A program made the translations under genes and the position numbers. Shown in pieces: positions 35,977 through 45,404 of a stretch of DNA of 64,000 nucleotides (positions are counted from its first letter, which is position 1; every line of letters begins with the position of its first letter). The notes below the pieces were generated by a model. That model saw only the letters and a list, made by a program, of their open reading frames with translations, was not told where the DNA came from and did no database searches. The stretch is from Paracoccus aerodenitrificans (lineage in GTDB: Bacteria; Pseudomonadota; Alphaproteobacteria; Rhodobacterales; Rhodobacteraceae): NCBI RefSeq assembly GCF_027913215.1, contig NZ_CP115784.1, positions 124,001 through 188,000 of the forward strand, given 5' to 3'.

Positions 35977-37416
35977 ATGACCGGCACCACAAACGCGGGG
36001 ACACCCCGTACGCTCTACGATAAAATCTGGGACGCCCATGTCGTCGATGTCACCGATGACGGCACCACCATTCTGTATATCGACCGCCATCTGGTCCATG
36101 AGGTTACTTCGCCGCAGGCCTTCGAAGGTTTGCGCATGTCGGGCCGCAAGGTCCGTCGCCCGGACCAGACCATTGCCGTCCCCGACCATAACGTACCGAC
36201 CACCCCCGACCGGGTGAACGGGATCGAGAACCCCGAAGGCCGCATTCAGGTCGCCGAGCTGGACAAGAACGCGAAGGAATTCGGCCTGCCGAATTACTAT
36301 GCGATGAACGATATCCGTCAGGGCATCGTGCATATCGTCGGCCCCGAACAGGGCTGGACCCTGCCCGGCATGACCGTCGTCTGCGGCGACAGCCACACCG
36401 CGACGCATGGCGCGTTCGGTGCTCTGGCCCACGGTATCGGCACGTCAGAGGTGGAACATGTTCTGGCCACCCAGACCCTGATCCAGTCCAAATCGAAGAA
36501 CATGAAGGTCGAGATCACCGGCAAGCTGCGTCCCGGTGTGACGGCCAAGGACATTACTCTTGCGGTGATCGGCAAGACCGGCACGGCGGGCGGCAATGGC
36601 CATGTCATCGAATATTGCGGCGAGGCGATCCGCGATCTGTCCATGGAAGGCCGCATGACGGTCTGCAACATGGCCATCGAAGGCGGTGCCCGCGCCGGCC
36701 TGATTGCGCCCGATGAAACCACCTTCGAATATGTAAAGGGCCGCCCCCACGCACCGAAAGGTGCCGCATGGGAGGCCGCGCTGAACTGGTGGAAGACGCT
36801 GAAAACCGATGAGAGAGCGCATTTCGACAAGGTCGTCACCATAAGGGGCGAGGATATCGCTCCGGTCGTGACCTGGGGCACCTCTCCCGAAGATGTGCTG
36901 CCAATTACCGACACCGTGCCCGCGCCGGAAGATTTCACCGGCGGCAAGGTTGAGGCGGCCAGGCGCAGTCTTGACTATATGGGACTGAAGCCGGGTACGA
37001 AGCTGACCGATATCGCCATTGACGCGGTGTTCATCGGCTCCTGCACCAATGGCCGGATCGAGGATCTCCGCGCCGCTGCTGAAATCGTCAGGGGCAAGAA
37101 GCTCGCCGACGGTGTGCGGGGCATGGTGGTGCCGGGCTCTGGTCTGGTCCGCATGCAGGCCGAGGAAGAGGGTCTGGACAAGATCTTCACCGATGCCGGT
37201 TTTGAATGGCGCATGGCGGGCTGTTCGATGTGTCTTGGGATGAACCCCGACCAGCTCGCCCCGGAGGAACGCTGCGCCGCAACCTCGAACCGCAATTTCG
37301 AGGGGCGTCAGGGCTATCGCGGCCGCACCCATCTGATGTCGCCCGTCATGGCCGCCGCCGCCGCCATCGCGGGGCATCTGGTCGATGTGCGCGACGTGAT
37401 GGGCGAGACGGTCTGA
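35977..37416 (+). CDS. leuC: 3-isopropylmalate dehydratase, large subunit
   Basis: Aconitase-family [4Fe-4S] enzyme of leucine biosynthesis, 479 residues. [73 protein letters not shown] and [13 protein letters not shown] provide the substrate- and cluster-binding residues (Cys in SCTN and CSMC). It works with LeuD, here separated from it by a membrane protein gene. Confidence 0.96.
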   Translation: MTGTTNAGTPRTLYDKIWDAHVVDVTDDGTTILYIDRHLVHEVTSPQAFEGLRMSGRKVRRPDQTIAVPDHNVPTTPDRVNGIENPEGRIQVAELDKNAKEFGLPNYYAMNDIRQGIVHIVGPEQGWTLPGMTVVCGDSHTATHGAFGALAHGIGTSEVEHVLATQTLIQSKSKNMKVEITGKLRPGVTAKDITLAVIGKTGTAGGNGHVIEYCGEAIRDLSMEGRMTVCNMAIEGGARAGLIAPDETTFEYVKGRPHAPKGAAWEAALNWWKTLKTDERAHFDKVVTIRGEDIAPVVTWGTSPEDVLPITDTVPAPEDFTGGKVEAARRSLDYMGLKPGTKLTDIAIDAVFIGSCTNGRIEDLRAAAEIVRGKKLADGVRGMVVPGSGLVRMQAEEEGLDKIFTDAGFEWRMAGCSMCLGMNPDQLAPEERCAATSNRNFEGRQGYRGRTHLMSPVMAAAAAIAGHLVDVRDVMGETV

Positions 37417-37418
37417 CA

Positions 37419-37907
37419 ATGTCACACCAGCACCACCATCCCGATCATGAGGCAGCGGAACCAGCCGATCTGAATGCGTTGGCGCGTTCGGCGACGATTC
37501 ACTGCCTGATCGGCTGTGGGATTGGCGAAGTGCTGGGTATGGTGATCGGGACGGCGATTGGTCTGTCGAATATCGCGACGATTATTCTGGCGGTGATACT
37601 CGCCTTTATCTTCGGATATTCGCTGACCATGCGGCCGCTGCTGAAATCCGGCATGCCGTTGGGGCAGGCGGCTAAACTGGCGCTTGCCGCTGACACCGCC
37701 TCGATTACCATCATGGAAATCGTCGACAATCTGATCATGCTGATTATCCCCGGCGCAATGGACGCGCATCTGTCCTCGCCGCGCTTCTGGATCAGCCTTG
37801 CCGTGGCTCTGGCAATAGCCGGTGTCGCGGCTTTCCCGGTCAATCGCTGGCTCATCAAGCGGGGGCGTGGTCATGCCCTCGTACATTCGCATCACAATCA
37901 TGGCTGA
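37419..37907 (+). CDS. DUF4396-type integral membrane protein with His-rich termini
   Basis: 162 residues, starting 2 bp after the leuC stop. The N-terminus [14 protein letters not shown] and C-terminus [11 protein letters not shown] are His-rich. Between them are about four membrane segments ([42 protein letters not shown], and others), with DUF4396-like [26 protein letters not shown]. The His clusters suggest metal binding, but no function is established. It separates leuC from leuD. An upstream open frame (from 37206) overlaps leuC and is ignored. Confidence 0.75.
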   Translation: MSHQHHHPDHEAAEPADLNALARSATIHCLIGCGIGEVLGMVIGTAIGLSNIATIILAVILAFIFGYSLTMRPLLKSGMPLGQAAKLALAADTASITIMEIVDNLIMLIIPGAMDAHLSSPRFWISLAVALAIAGVAAFPVNRWLIKRGRGHALVHSHHNHG

Positions 37908-37939
37908 GGGCAACGCCCCGGCCCCCCGAGGAAACGGAT

Positions 37940-38545
37940 ATGGATAAATTCACCACCCTCACCGGCGTTGCGGCACCTATGCCGCTGGTCAATATCGACA
38001 CCGACATGATCATCCCGAAACAGTTCCTGAAAACGATCCACCGTTCGGGTCTCGGCAAGAACCTGTTCGATGAGATGCGCTATGACCGTGACGGCAATGA
38101 AATCGAGGATTTCGTGCTGAATAAACCCGCCTATCGGAATGCCGAGATCATTGTGGCGGGCGATAATTTCGGCTGTGGTTCCTCGCGGGAACATGCGCCG
38201 TGGGCATTGCTGGATTTCGGCATACGCTGCGTGATTTCGACCAGTTTCGCCGATATTTTCTATAATAACTGCTTCAAGAACGGCATCCTTCCGATCAAGC
38301 TGCCGCAGGAAGCCGTCGACGCGCTGATGGACGACGCCCGCAATGGCGCGAATGCGAAGCTGACCGTCAATCTCGAGGGGCAGACAGTGACCTCTCCGGA
38401 CGGGACCGAATACAGCTTCGAGATCGACCCGACCCGCAAGCATAACCTGATGAACGGGCTGGACGATATCGGCCAGACGCTGGAAAAAGGCGCGGCGATC
38501 GACGCGTTCGAGGCTCAGTCCAGCCAGTCCCGCCCTTGGGTCTGA
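37940..38545 (+). CDS. leuD: 3-isopropylmalate dehydratase, small subunit
   Basis: 201 residues, the swivelling domain of isopropylmalate isomerase. [33 protein letters not shown] is the canonical N-terminus; [27 protein letters not shown] carries the substrate-binding loop. GAGGAAAC lies just before the ATG. Its end overlaps by 10 bp the putative TTG start of the following broken exonuclease-family gene. Confidence 0.95.
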   Translation: MDKFTTLTGVAAPMPLVNIDTDMIIPKQFLKTIHRSGLGKNLFDEMRYDRDGNEIEDFVLNKPAYRNAEIIVAGDNFGCGSSREHAPWALLDFGIRCVISTSFADIFYNNCFKNGILPIKLPQEAVDALMDDARNGANAKLTVNLEGQTVTSPDGTEYSFEIDPTRKHNLMNGLDDIGQTLEKGAAIDAFEAQSSQSRPWV

Positions 38546-39582
38546 CGAAAACGGCAATTGCTGCGGTGCTTCTGGCACCGCTGTCGCTGGCACATGCGGA
38601 TACGATCCGGGTTGCCAGCTATGACCCCGGCCTGACGCGGAAAGGGCCGGGGCTTTTGCTGCGCGATATCCTCGGCGGGACGGATAAGCAGGCACTTGCC
38701 GCGGCACAGGTCATTGCCGGGATCGATCCCGATATTCTGCTGCTGACAGGGATCGACTGGGATCACGAAAACGCGGCTCTGCGGGGCTTTTCGCAGCTTC
38801 TTGCGCGGGCAGGGGTCGATTATCCGCATCTTCTGGCCCTGCAACCCAATAGCGGCGTTGACAGCGGCGTCGATCTGGATGGCGATAGCAGGCTGGCGGA
38901 ACCCGAGGACGCGCAAGGCTGGGGCCGTTTCACCGGAGAGGATGGCATGGCGCTGCTGTCTCGCATTCCACTTGGTGAGGTGGTCGATTACAGCCCCTCT
39001 CTGTGGCGCGACTTTCCGGGTAATCTGATCGGCGATACCTTGTCTGCCGAGGCATCGGAGGTCCTGCGTCTGTCCGATACGGCGCATTGGGATGTTGAGA
39101 TTCTGACCGCTCCGCCCCTGCATTTGCTGACGTTTTCGGCGACTCCTCCGGTATTTGACGGGCCAGAGGATCGTAACGGACGGCGCAATCACGATGAGAT
39201 TGCGTTCTGGTCCGCGCATCTACCTGATGCGCCCTTTATTCTGGCCGGGAAAGCCAATCTCGATCCTGAGGATGGCGAGGGCCGTCACGATGCGATCCGC
39301 ATATTGCTTGCCGATCCGCGCCTTCAGGACCCTGAACCGACAAGCGAGGGGGCTGTCGCCGAAGCCGACCCGTAGCATTCGGGCAACCCGGCATTGGATA
39401 CAGCCGACTGGCCGGACGGAAAACCGGGAAATCTGCGGGTCAGCTATGTTCTGCCATCTGCCGGGATGGAGGTTCTGGATGCGGGCGTCGTCTGGCCTGA
39501 GGCTGGCGAGGAACTGTATCTGGCCGCGCGGACGGCTTCGGCTCACCGGCTGGTCTGGGTCGATCTGGTGATCGGCGAATAG
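38536..39582 (+). pseudogene. Endonuclease/exonuclease/phosphatase-family exported protein, interrupted by an in-frame TAG
   Basis: One continuous frame apart from TAG at 39373. The first 279 codons give a signal peptide ([19 protein letters not shown]), IRVASYDPGLTRKGPGLLLRDILGG, IDPDILLLTGIDWDH, NSGVDSGVDLDGD, DGMALLSRIPL and FILAGKANLDPEDGEGRHDAIR, all EEP-fold features. After the TAG the same frame continues HSGNPALDTADWPDGKPGNLRVSYVLPS and ends HRLVWVDLVIGE, which carries the catalytic-type His and completes the fold. The protein is therefore truncated by ~70 residues unless the TAG is read through. No ATG is present; TTG 38536 or a later codon must serve. Homologues usually lie between leuD and leuB. 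Confidence 0.8.
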
Positions 39583-39891
39583 ACGCGGCGGATGGCCGCA
39601 TTTTGCAGTGCTAAGGGGACTCTCTTCGCGGTATGCGCGAGATTGTGAACGGAACTGCTCCAATAACTTGCGGGTCCGGGTTTTGTATCCTTCTGAAATG
39701 ACGGCGCAATCTGTTGTAAGCGGTTGCGGGATTATTGCCGTCCCGGCCCCCTGTTCCTGCATCTGCCCGGCTTGGACGGAATAGCAAAGAATTTTACTCG
39801 GTCTCTGGACCCCGGCCAGAGGCAGGGCTAGATAAGGCGGGTCGCGTGAAGCCAGCGAACAGCCACACGCATCACAGCGAAAGGAGCCATT
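39583..39891. other. Non-coding region upstream of the siderophore importer operon
   Basis: 309 bp without a supportable gene. I looked for Fur (GATAATGATAATCATTATC-like), Irr (ICE) and RirA-type boxes and saw no convincing match. The last bases form a strong RBS (GAAAGGAGCCATT) for the binding-protein gene. The promoter of the operon should be here. Confidence 0.5.
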
Positions 39892-40785
39892 ATGTGCCGA
39901 TTTTCTACCGTCCTTTTCGCCCTGGCCGCGCTTGGCGGGACCGCTGCGGCGGCGCAGGACGTCACGATTGAAACCGCGCGGGGCGAAGTTGTGGTGCCTG
40001 CTGCGCCGGAAACAGTCGTGGCTTATGATCTTGCCGCGATCGACACGCTGACCGCACTCGGCGTCGATCTGGCTGGCGTGCCGGATCGTCTGTATCTTTC
40101 GGCATTCGACTCGCTTGATGTCACGCCGGTCGGCACGCTGTTCGAACCCGATCTGGAAGCGCTTGCGGGGATCGGACCCGATCTCATCATCGTTGGCGGC
40201 AGATCCGCGGCTCAGCTTGACAGCGTGGCGCAGGTGGGCGCCGCCATTGACATGACAATCGGCGTTGATCTGATTGCGGATGGCAAAGCGCGGATCGACG
40301 CATATGGGACCGTATTCGAAAAGCAGGACGAGGCCGCGAAGCTTCAGTCGGATCTGGATGAACGGCTTGCTGCCCTGAAGACCGCCGCTGAAGGCAAGGG
40401 AACGGCGCTGATCGTGCTGACCAACGGCACCAAGATGGCCGCATACGGGCCCGGTTCGCGCTTTGGCTGGCTACACGAAAGCACCGGGATGGCGCCGGCT
40501 ATCCCCGATCTCTCGACACAGGAAAATCACGGCAATGTCCTGACGCATGAGGCGATTGCCGAGGCCAATCCCGACTGGCTGTTCGTGCTGGACCGTGGGG
40601 CTGCCGTTGGTGAAGATGGTCAGAGCGCAGAGCAGACGCTGAACTCGCCGCTGATCGAGCAGACCGAGGCGTGGAAGAACGATCAGATTGTCTATCTTCC
40701 GGCGGCTGAGCTTTATATCGGCGGCGGCGGATATCAGTCGCTGATGACGGTGATCGACGCGATGACCGAGGCGCTCGGCGCGTGA
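39892..40785 (+). CDS. Siderophore ABC transporter, periplasmic binding protein (FatB/YclQ-like)
   Basis: 297 residues, helical-backbone class III binding protein. Signal peptide ends ALAALGGTAAAA|QD. The family pattern includes VVVPAAPETVVAYDLAAIDTLTALGVDLAGVP, LFEPDLEALAGIGPDLIIVGGRSA, and AAYGPGSRFGWLHESTGMAP followed by HGNVLTHEAIAEANPDWLFVLDRG. This corresponds to catecholate/petrobactin-type binding proteins (YclQ, FatB, CeuE, VctP). No lipobox is seen. First gene of a four-gene importer with overlapping starts; no outer-membrane receptor or biosynthesis gene is present. Confidence 0.87.
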   Translation: MCRFSTVLFALAALGGTAAAAQDVTIETARGEVVVPAAPETVVAYDLAAIDTLTALGVDLAGVPDRLYLSAFDSLDVTPVGTLFEPDLEALAGIGPDLIIVGGRSAAQLDSVAQVGAAIDMTIGVDLIADGKARIDAYGTVFEKQDEAAKLQSDLDERLAALKTAAEGKGTALIVLTNGTKMAAYGPGSRFGWLHESTGMAPAIPDLSTQENHGNVLTHEAIAEANPDWLFVLDRGAAVGEDGQSAEQTLNSPLIEQTEAWKNDQIVYLPAAELYIGGGGYQSLMTVIDAMTEALGA

Positions 40786-41738
40786 GCCGTCCGCTTGGCG
40801 CGACGATAGCGGTATTGGTGCCGCTGATCCTGGCCAGTCTGATGACCGGGGCGGCGAGCATCCATGTCCTCGACGCGCTGAGCGATCCCTGGACGATGCT
40901 GGTGCTGATGGAATCGCGCCTGCCCCGGACGCTTGCGGTTCTGCTGACCGGGGCGGCGCTGTCTGTGGCCGGGCTGCTGTTGCAGGCACTTGTGCGGAAC
41001 CGTTTCGTCGGGCCGGACACTGTGGGCACGGCCGAAAGCGCGGCGCTCGGGCTGCTGGTGATCACCTTGATGGCGCCCGCCTCTCCGATCTGGGTCAAGA
41101 TTTGCGTAGCCAGCCTGTCGGCGATGGCGGGCACCGCGCTGTTCGTCGCGCTGATCCGCCGCCTGCCGCCGAAAGAGATCATGCTGGTCCCAATCACCGG
41201 CATTGTGCTGTCGGGCGTTGTCGGTTCGGTCGTGGTGTATATCGCCTGGCAGGAAGATCTGATGCAGTACATCACCACATGGCTGATGGTTGGTGAGTTC
41301 TCGGGCGTTGTTGCCGGGCGCTATGAAATGCTGTGGTTCGCCGGAGCCGCCGCAGGGCTGGCATGGTTCGCGGCGGACCGTTTCGTCATTCTCTCGCTTG
41401 GCGAAGAGGTCGCCACGGGTCTGGGTCTGGGAACGAAAGGCGTGATGCGTTTCGGGCTGGCCGTGGTTGCGGTGGTGTCTGCGATGGTGGTGACGACGGT
41501 CGGGATGATCCCCTTTGTCGGGCTGGTCGTGCCGAATATCGTTTCGCGCGTGATGGGCGATAATCTGCGGCGCTCTTTGCCGATGGTGGCGGCGGCTGGC
41601 GCGGCGCTTCTTCTGTCATGCGATCTTCTGGGCAGGCTGCTGCGCTATCCGTTCGAGATCCCTGTCGGAACGGTGATGGGGTTTATCGGCTCGATCATCT
41701 TCCTGTATCTTCTGTACCGCAGGCCGGCCCGTGTCTGA
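40782..41738 (+). CDS. Siderophore ABC transporter permease (FatD/YclN-like)
   Basis: FecCD-family permease, 318 residues. It has ESRLPRTLAVLLTGAALSVAGLLLQALVRNRFVGPDTVGT (family motif RxPR...GxxLxxxGxxxQxxxRNxL), the central LVPITGIVLSGVV, and FVGLVVPNIVSRVMGDNLRRSLP (coupling motif). The start is GTG in GTGA overlapping the previous stop, showing translational coupling. Confidence 0.87.
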   Translation: MSRPLGATIAVLVPLILASLMTGAASIHVLDALSDPWTMLVLMESRLPRTLAVLLTGAALSVAGLLLQALVRNRFVGPDTVGTAESAALGLLVITLMAPASPIWVKICVASLSAMAGTALFVALIRRLPPKEIMLVPITGIVLSGVVGSVVVYIAWQEDLMQYITTWLMVGEFSGVVAGRYEMLWFAGAAAGLAWFAADRFVILSLGEEVATGLGLGTKGVMRFGLAVVAVVSAMVVTTVGMIPFVGLVVPNIVSRVMGDNLRRSLPMVAAAGAALLLSCDLLGRLLRYPFEIPVGTVMGFIGSIIFLYLLYRRPARV

Positions 41739-42735
41739 CGCCGCGCTGAACATGGCACCTGCAAGGCCGGGAAATATCCGCCTTCTGGGCGGGCTCAGCC
41801 TGCTTCTGGCGGCGGCCTCGCTGTTATGGCTGTTTCAGGGTCTGGGTGACGGTAATCGCGGCTTCATCATGCAATTGCGGGCGATCAAGCTTGCTGCGCT
41901 GATCACTGTGGCGGCGGGGATCGGCGTTTCGACGGTGCTGTTTCAGACCGTAGCGGGAAACCGGGTGCTGACGCCTTCGATCATGGGATTCGATTCGCTG
42001 TATGTCCTGTTACAGACGGCGATGGTCGCAAGCTTCGGTGCCTCGGGTTTTGCCGCTGTGTCGGATGTTCCGAAATTCGTCATGGAAGTGGCGGTGATGT
42101 GCGGGCTGGCGATAGTGCTGTTCGGCACATTGCTGGGGCAGGGGACGCGGGATATCGGGCGTACCATTCTGACCGGGATCATCCTTGGGGTGATGTTCCG
42201 CTCGGGGTCGCAATTGCTGGGGCGGCTGATCGATCCGAATGAATTCGCCGTCGTGCAGGCCGCCACCGTCGCCAATTTCTCACGCGCGAATTCGACGCTT
42301 CTGCCTGCCGGGGCGGCGATGTGCGCCGCAGGGATCGCCGTTGCGATGTGGCTGGCACCGAGGCTGGATGTCATGGCGCTTGGGCGCGATGTGGCGGTGT
42401 CCCTGGGGCTGCGCTTTGGCCGGATGATCCTTGTAACGCTCGGGCTTGTGGCGGTTCTGGTGTCGGTCTCGACCGCACTTGTCGGGCCTCTGTCGCTGTT
42501 CGGACCGGCGGCGTTTTTTGGGCTTGTCGTGACGGGCATCGCGCATGGGCTTGCGCAGACCCACCGGCATGAGGTGCTGCTGCCTGCCGCGGCGCTGATC
42601 GCGGCGAATATCCTTGTGATCGGCCAGACCGTGTTCGAGCGGGTGATCGGGCAGCAGGCTGCGATGCCTGTGGTGATCGAGTTCGCGGGCGGGCTGTTCT
42701 TCCTTTATCTGCTGCTTAAGGGGCGTATCCGATGA
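41731..42735 (+). CDS. Siderophore ABC transporter permease (FatC/YclO-like)
   Basis: Second FecCD-type permease, 334 residues. RAIKLAALITVAAGIGVSTVLFQTVAGNRVLTPSIMGFDSLYVLLQT is the FatC-type motif with TPSIMG. Near the C-terminus is GPLSLFGPAAFFGLVVTGIAHGLAQTHRHEVLLPAAALIAANILVIGQ. The GTG start lies inside the end of the preceding gene. It forms a heterodimer with the first permease. Confidence 0.87.
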   Translation: MSDAALNMAPARPGNIRLLGGLSLLLAAASLLWLFQGLGDGNRGFIMQLRAIKLAALITVAAGIGVSTVLFQTVAGNRVLTPSIMGFDSLYVLLQTAMVASFGASGFAAVSDVPKFVMEVAVMCGLAIVLFGTLLGQGTRDIGRTILTGIILGVMFRSGSQLLGRLIDPNEFAVVQAATVANFSRANSTLLPAGAAMCAAGIAVAMWLAPRLDVMALGRDVAVSLGLRFGRMILVTLGLVAVLVSVSTALVGPLSLFGPAAFFGLVVTGIAHGLAQTHRHEVLLPAAALIAANILVIGQTVFERVIGQQAAMPVVIEFAGGLFFLYLLLKGRIR

Positions 42736-43487
42736 TCCGGCTTTCGGGCGTATGCCATCAGATCGGTCAGTCACAGATCCTGCAGGATATCTCGGCAGAG
42801 ATTCCACGCGGCAAGCTGACCGCGCTTATAGGGCCGAACGGGGCAGGGAAATCGATGCTGCTGCGCCTGATCGGACGGCTGGAGCCTATCCAGACCGGCA
42901 CGATCAGCGTCGATGATCTGGATGTCGCGCAGACGCCAAGCGCCCGGCTGGCGACGCATATGGCGGTTTTGGGTCAGCAGACCGCAATCGCCAGCCGCCT
43001 GCGTCTGGCGGAACTGGTCGGTTTCGGGCGTTGGCCGCATCATCAGGGACGCCCGCGCCCGCAGGACCGGCAGGCGGTCGATGCGGCGCTGAACGCATTC
43101 GATCTGTCATCTCTGGCTGAGCGTTTCCTTGACGAGGTCTCGGGCGGGCAGGCGCAGCGTGCCTATCTGGCGATGACCTTCGCGCAGGATACGGACTGGC
43201 TTCTGCTGGATGAGCCGCTGAATAATCTGGATATGTCCCATGCCCGCGCCCTGATGGCGCGGCTGTCGCAAAGTGTCCGTGACTCGGGCAAAAGCGTCGT
43301 GGTCGTTGTCCATGAGGTGAACTATGCCGCCGCATGGGCGAATCATATCGTCGCGCTGAAGAACGGGCGCATCTCGGCGATAGGCGCTCCGTCCGAGGTA
43401 CTGACCTCTGCCGGGCTGAGTGCGCTTTACGACACCGAGATCGAAGTGACCGAGTTCAGGGGCAGGACGCTGGTCCTGCACCACTGA
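42732..43487 (+). CDS. Siderophore ABC transporter ATP-binding protein (FatE/YclP-like)
   Basis: 251-residue ATPase. Walker A LIGPNGAGKSM near residue 35, signature EVSGGQAQRAYLAMTFAQ, Walker B WLLLDEPLNNLDM, and switch His VVVVHEVNYA. The ATGA overlap couples it to the permease. The ATPase gene ends 22 bp before the convergent uraH stop, with no obvious terminator between them. Confidence 0.88.
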   Translation: MIRLSGVCHQIGQSQILQDISAEIPRGKLTALIGPNGAGKSMLLRLIGRLEPIQTGTISVDDLDVAQTPSARLATHMAVLGQQTAIASRLRLAELVGFGRWPHHQGRPRPQDRQAVDAALNAFDLSSLAERFLDEVSGGQAQRAYLAMTFAQDTDWLLLDEPLNNLDMSHARALMARLSQSVRDSGKSVVVVVHEVNYAAAWANHIVALKNGRISAIGAPSEVLTSAGLSALYDTEIEVTEFRGRTLVLHH

Positions 43488-43509
43488 ACCTGTTGGGACG
43501 GATCAGCCC

Positions 43510-43845
43510 TTAGCTGCCGCGATAGGTCGAATAGCTGTAAGGCGAAAGCAGCAGCGGTACGTGATAATGGCTGGCTTCGGACATGGTGAAGCGCAGCGGG
43601 ATCACATCCAGAAAATCACGCTTCCCCAGATAGTCGCCCGCGTGGAAAACCAGCTCATATGTGCCGGTCGCGAACTCGGCTTCGGGCAGGATCTGCTCAT
43701 CCGTCCGGCCATCATCATTGGTGGTCAGCGTTTTCAGCAGGCTGCGCGTATCGCCCTCAAGCCGGAAAAGCTCGATCTTCAACCCCTGAGCCGGGCGGCC
43801 CTCGGCGGTATCAAGTACATGTGTCGTCAGATAGCCAGCCATCAT
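43510..43845 (-). CDS. uraH: 5-hydroxyisourate hydrolase (transthyretin-like)
   Basis: Urate degradation step hydrolysing 5-hydroxyisourate to OHCU. 111 residues with the family marks [18 protein letters not shown] (N-terminal His), the central RTDEQIL with Arg, [19 protein letters not shown] with the diagnostic C-terminal YRGS. The tandem ATGATG start leaves two options. It diverges from the puuE-uraD gene, whose product acts on the OHCU formed here. Confidence 0.92.
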   Translation of the reverse strand: MMAGYLTTHVLDTAEGRPAQGLKIELFRLEGDTRSLLKTLTTNDDGRTDEQILPEAEFATGTYELVFHAGDYLGKRDFLDVIPLRFTMSEASHYHVPLLLSPYSYSTYRGS

Positions 43846-43988
43846 ACTCCCCTTGCAAGCCTTGTGTCATTCTGGACGGAGTTACAGCTTCAGCCCATAT
43901 CCGGGCAACGATAAGCAGTTTCAGATATAATGTGAAAGTCCCGGAAGCCATTGCCCGTTATAACCGGATGATCACATGGGAGAGTTAC

Positions 43989-45404
43989 ATGAATCGTTAT
44001 CCTCGTGACATGCGTGGCTATGGACCTAATCCGCCAGATCCGAAATGGCCGGGCGGGGCGAAAGTCGCGGTGCAGTTCGTGCTGAATTACGAAGAGGGCG
44101 GCGAGAACTCGATTCTGCATGGCGATGCTGCGTCCGAGGCGTTTCTGTCCGATATTGCCGGGGCGGCGATGTGGCCGGGTCAACGGCACTGGAACATGGA
44201 ATCGATCTATGAATACGGGGCGCGGGCCGGGTTCTGGCGGCTGCACCGGCTGTTCACCGGCGCGGATATTCCGGTAACGATCTATGGCGTGGCGACGGCG
44301 CTTGCCCGCAGCCCGGAACAGGTCGCGGCGATGAAGTCCGCCGGATGGGAAATCGCCAGCCACGGTCTCAAATGGGTCGAGCATAAGGATATGCCCGCCG
44401 AGGAAGAACGCGACTCGATCGCCGAGGCGATCCGTCTGCATACCGAGGTTGTGGGTGAGCCGCCCGAGGGCTGGTATACGGGCCGTTGCAGTTGCAACAC
44501 CGTCGAGCTGACGGCGGAGACCGGGCAATTCGCCTATATCTCGGACACTTATGACGACGATCTGCCCTATTGGAAGCGGATTGCCGGGCGTGATCAACTG
44601 ATCATCCCCTATACGCTGGAAGCCAATGATATGCGCTTCGCCACAGCGCCGGGCTATATCACCGGCGAGCAGTTCTTCCAGTATCTGAAGGACGCGTTCG
44701 ACGTGCTTTATGCTGAAGGCGAAGCCGGTGCGCCCAAGATGATGAGCGTCGGGCTGCATTGCCGGCTGATCGGGCGGCCGGGGAAACTGGCCGGTCTGAA
44801 GCGCTTCATCGAATATATTCAAGGCTTCGACGGGGTCTGGACGCCGCGCCGCATCGACATTGCCCGGCATTGGGCCGAGCATCACCCGCCGCAGGATTTC
44901 GACCGGCCAAGCGAGATGGACCGGAAAACCTTCGTGTCGCACTATGGCGGTATTTTCGAGCATTCCGACTGGATCGCCGACCGCGCCTATTCGCTGGAAC
45001 TGGGACCGGCGCATGACAGCGCCGCCGGGCTGCATAATGCGCTGTGCCGTGTGTTCCGTGTGGCGTCTGGCGATGAACGGCTTGGCGTGCTGACTGCGCA
45101 CCCGGATCTGGCGGGCAAGCTGGCTCTGGCCAAGCGTCTGACGGCGGAATCGACCGCCGAGCAGGCAAGCGCGGGTCTGGACGCGCTTACTGATGCCGAA
45201 CGTGAAGAGTTCACGCGGCTGAACGACGCCTATGTCGAAAAACATGGGTTCCCCTTCATCATCGCGGTCAGGGATCACGACAAAGCGGGCATTCTGTCCG
45301 CATTCCGCCGCCGTATCGACAATGATCGCGAAACCGAATTCGCCGAAGCCTGCCGTCAGGTTGAGCGTATCGCGGAATTGCGTCTGAATGAGGTCCTGCC
45401 ATGA
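43989..45404 (+). CDS. Fused allantoinase (PuuE type) / OHCU decarboxylase
   Basis: 471 residues with two enzymes of urate breakdown. Residues 1 to ~300 are a metal-independent polysaccharide-deacetylase-like allantoinase: MNRYPRDMRGYGPNPPDPKWPGGAKVAVQFVLNYEEGGE, IYGVATALARSPEQVAAMKSAGWEIASHGLKWVEH, and GLHCRLIGRPGKLAGLKRF. From about residue 310 an OHCU decarboxylase (UraD) domain begins at MDRKTFVSHYGGIFEHS, with the catalytic-type His in TAHPDLAGK and the GFPFIIAV strand. ATG 43989 follows GGGAGAGTTAC. Together with uraH and allA it covers hydroxyisourate to ureidoglycolate and glyoxylate; urate oxidase and allantoicase are not in the window. Confidence 0.9.
   Translation: MNRYPRDMRGYGPNPPDPKWPGGAKVAVQFVLNYEEGGENSILHGDAASEAFLSDIAGAAMWPGQRHWNMESIYEYGARAGFWRLHRLFTGADIPVTIYGVATALARSPEQVAAMKSAGWEIASHGLKWVEHKDMPAEEERDSIAEAIRLHTEVVGEPPEGWYTGRCSCNTVELTAETGQFAYISDTYDDDLPYWKRIAGRDQLIIPYTLEANDMRFATAPGYITGEQFFQYLKDAFDVLYAEGEAGAPKMMSVGLHCRLIGRPGKLAGLKRFIEYIQGFDGVWTPRRIDIARHWAEHHPPQDFDRPSEMDRKTFVSHYGGIFEHSDWIADRAYSLELGPAHDSAAGLHNALCRVFRVASGDERLGVLTAHPDLAGKLALAKRLTAESTAEQASAGLDALTDAEREEFTRLNDAYVEKHGFPFIIAVRDHDKAGILSAFRRRIDNDRETEFAEACRQVERIAELRLNEVLP

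Noticed and set aside
37206..37907. Longer start (37206) for the DUF4396 gene
   Set aside because: The first 71 codons lie in another frame of leuC; ATG 37419 right after the leuC stop is the natural start.
39583..39891. Fur, Irr or RirA operator before the siderophore importer
   Set aside because: TGAAATGACGGCGCA and AAAGAATTTTAC are only superficial matches; no consensus box.
43659..45404. Longer start (43659) for the allantoinase fusion gene
   Set aside because: The extra 110 codons are antisense to uraH; ATG 43989 has GGGAGAG at the right distance and matches PuuE N-termini.
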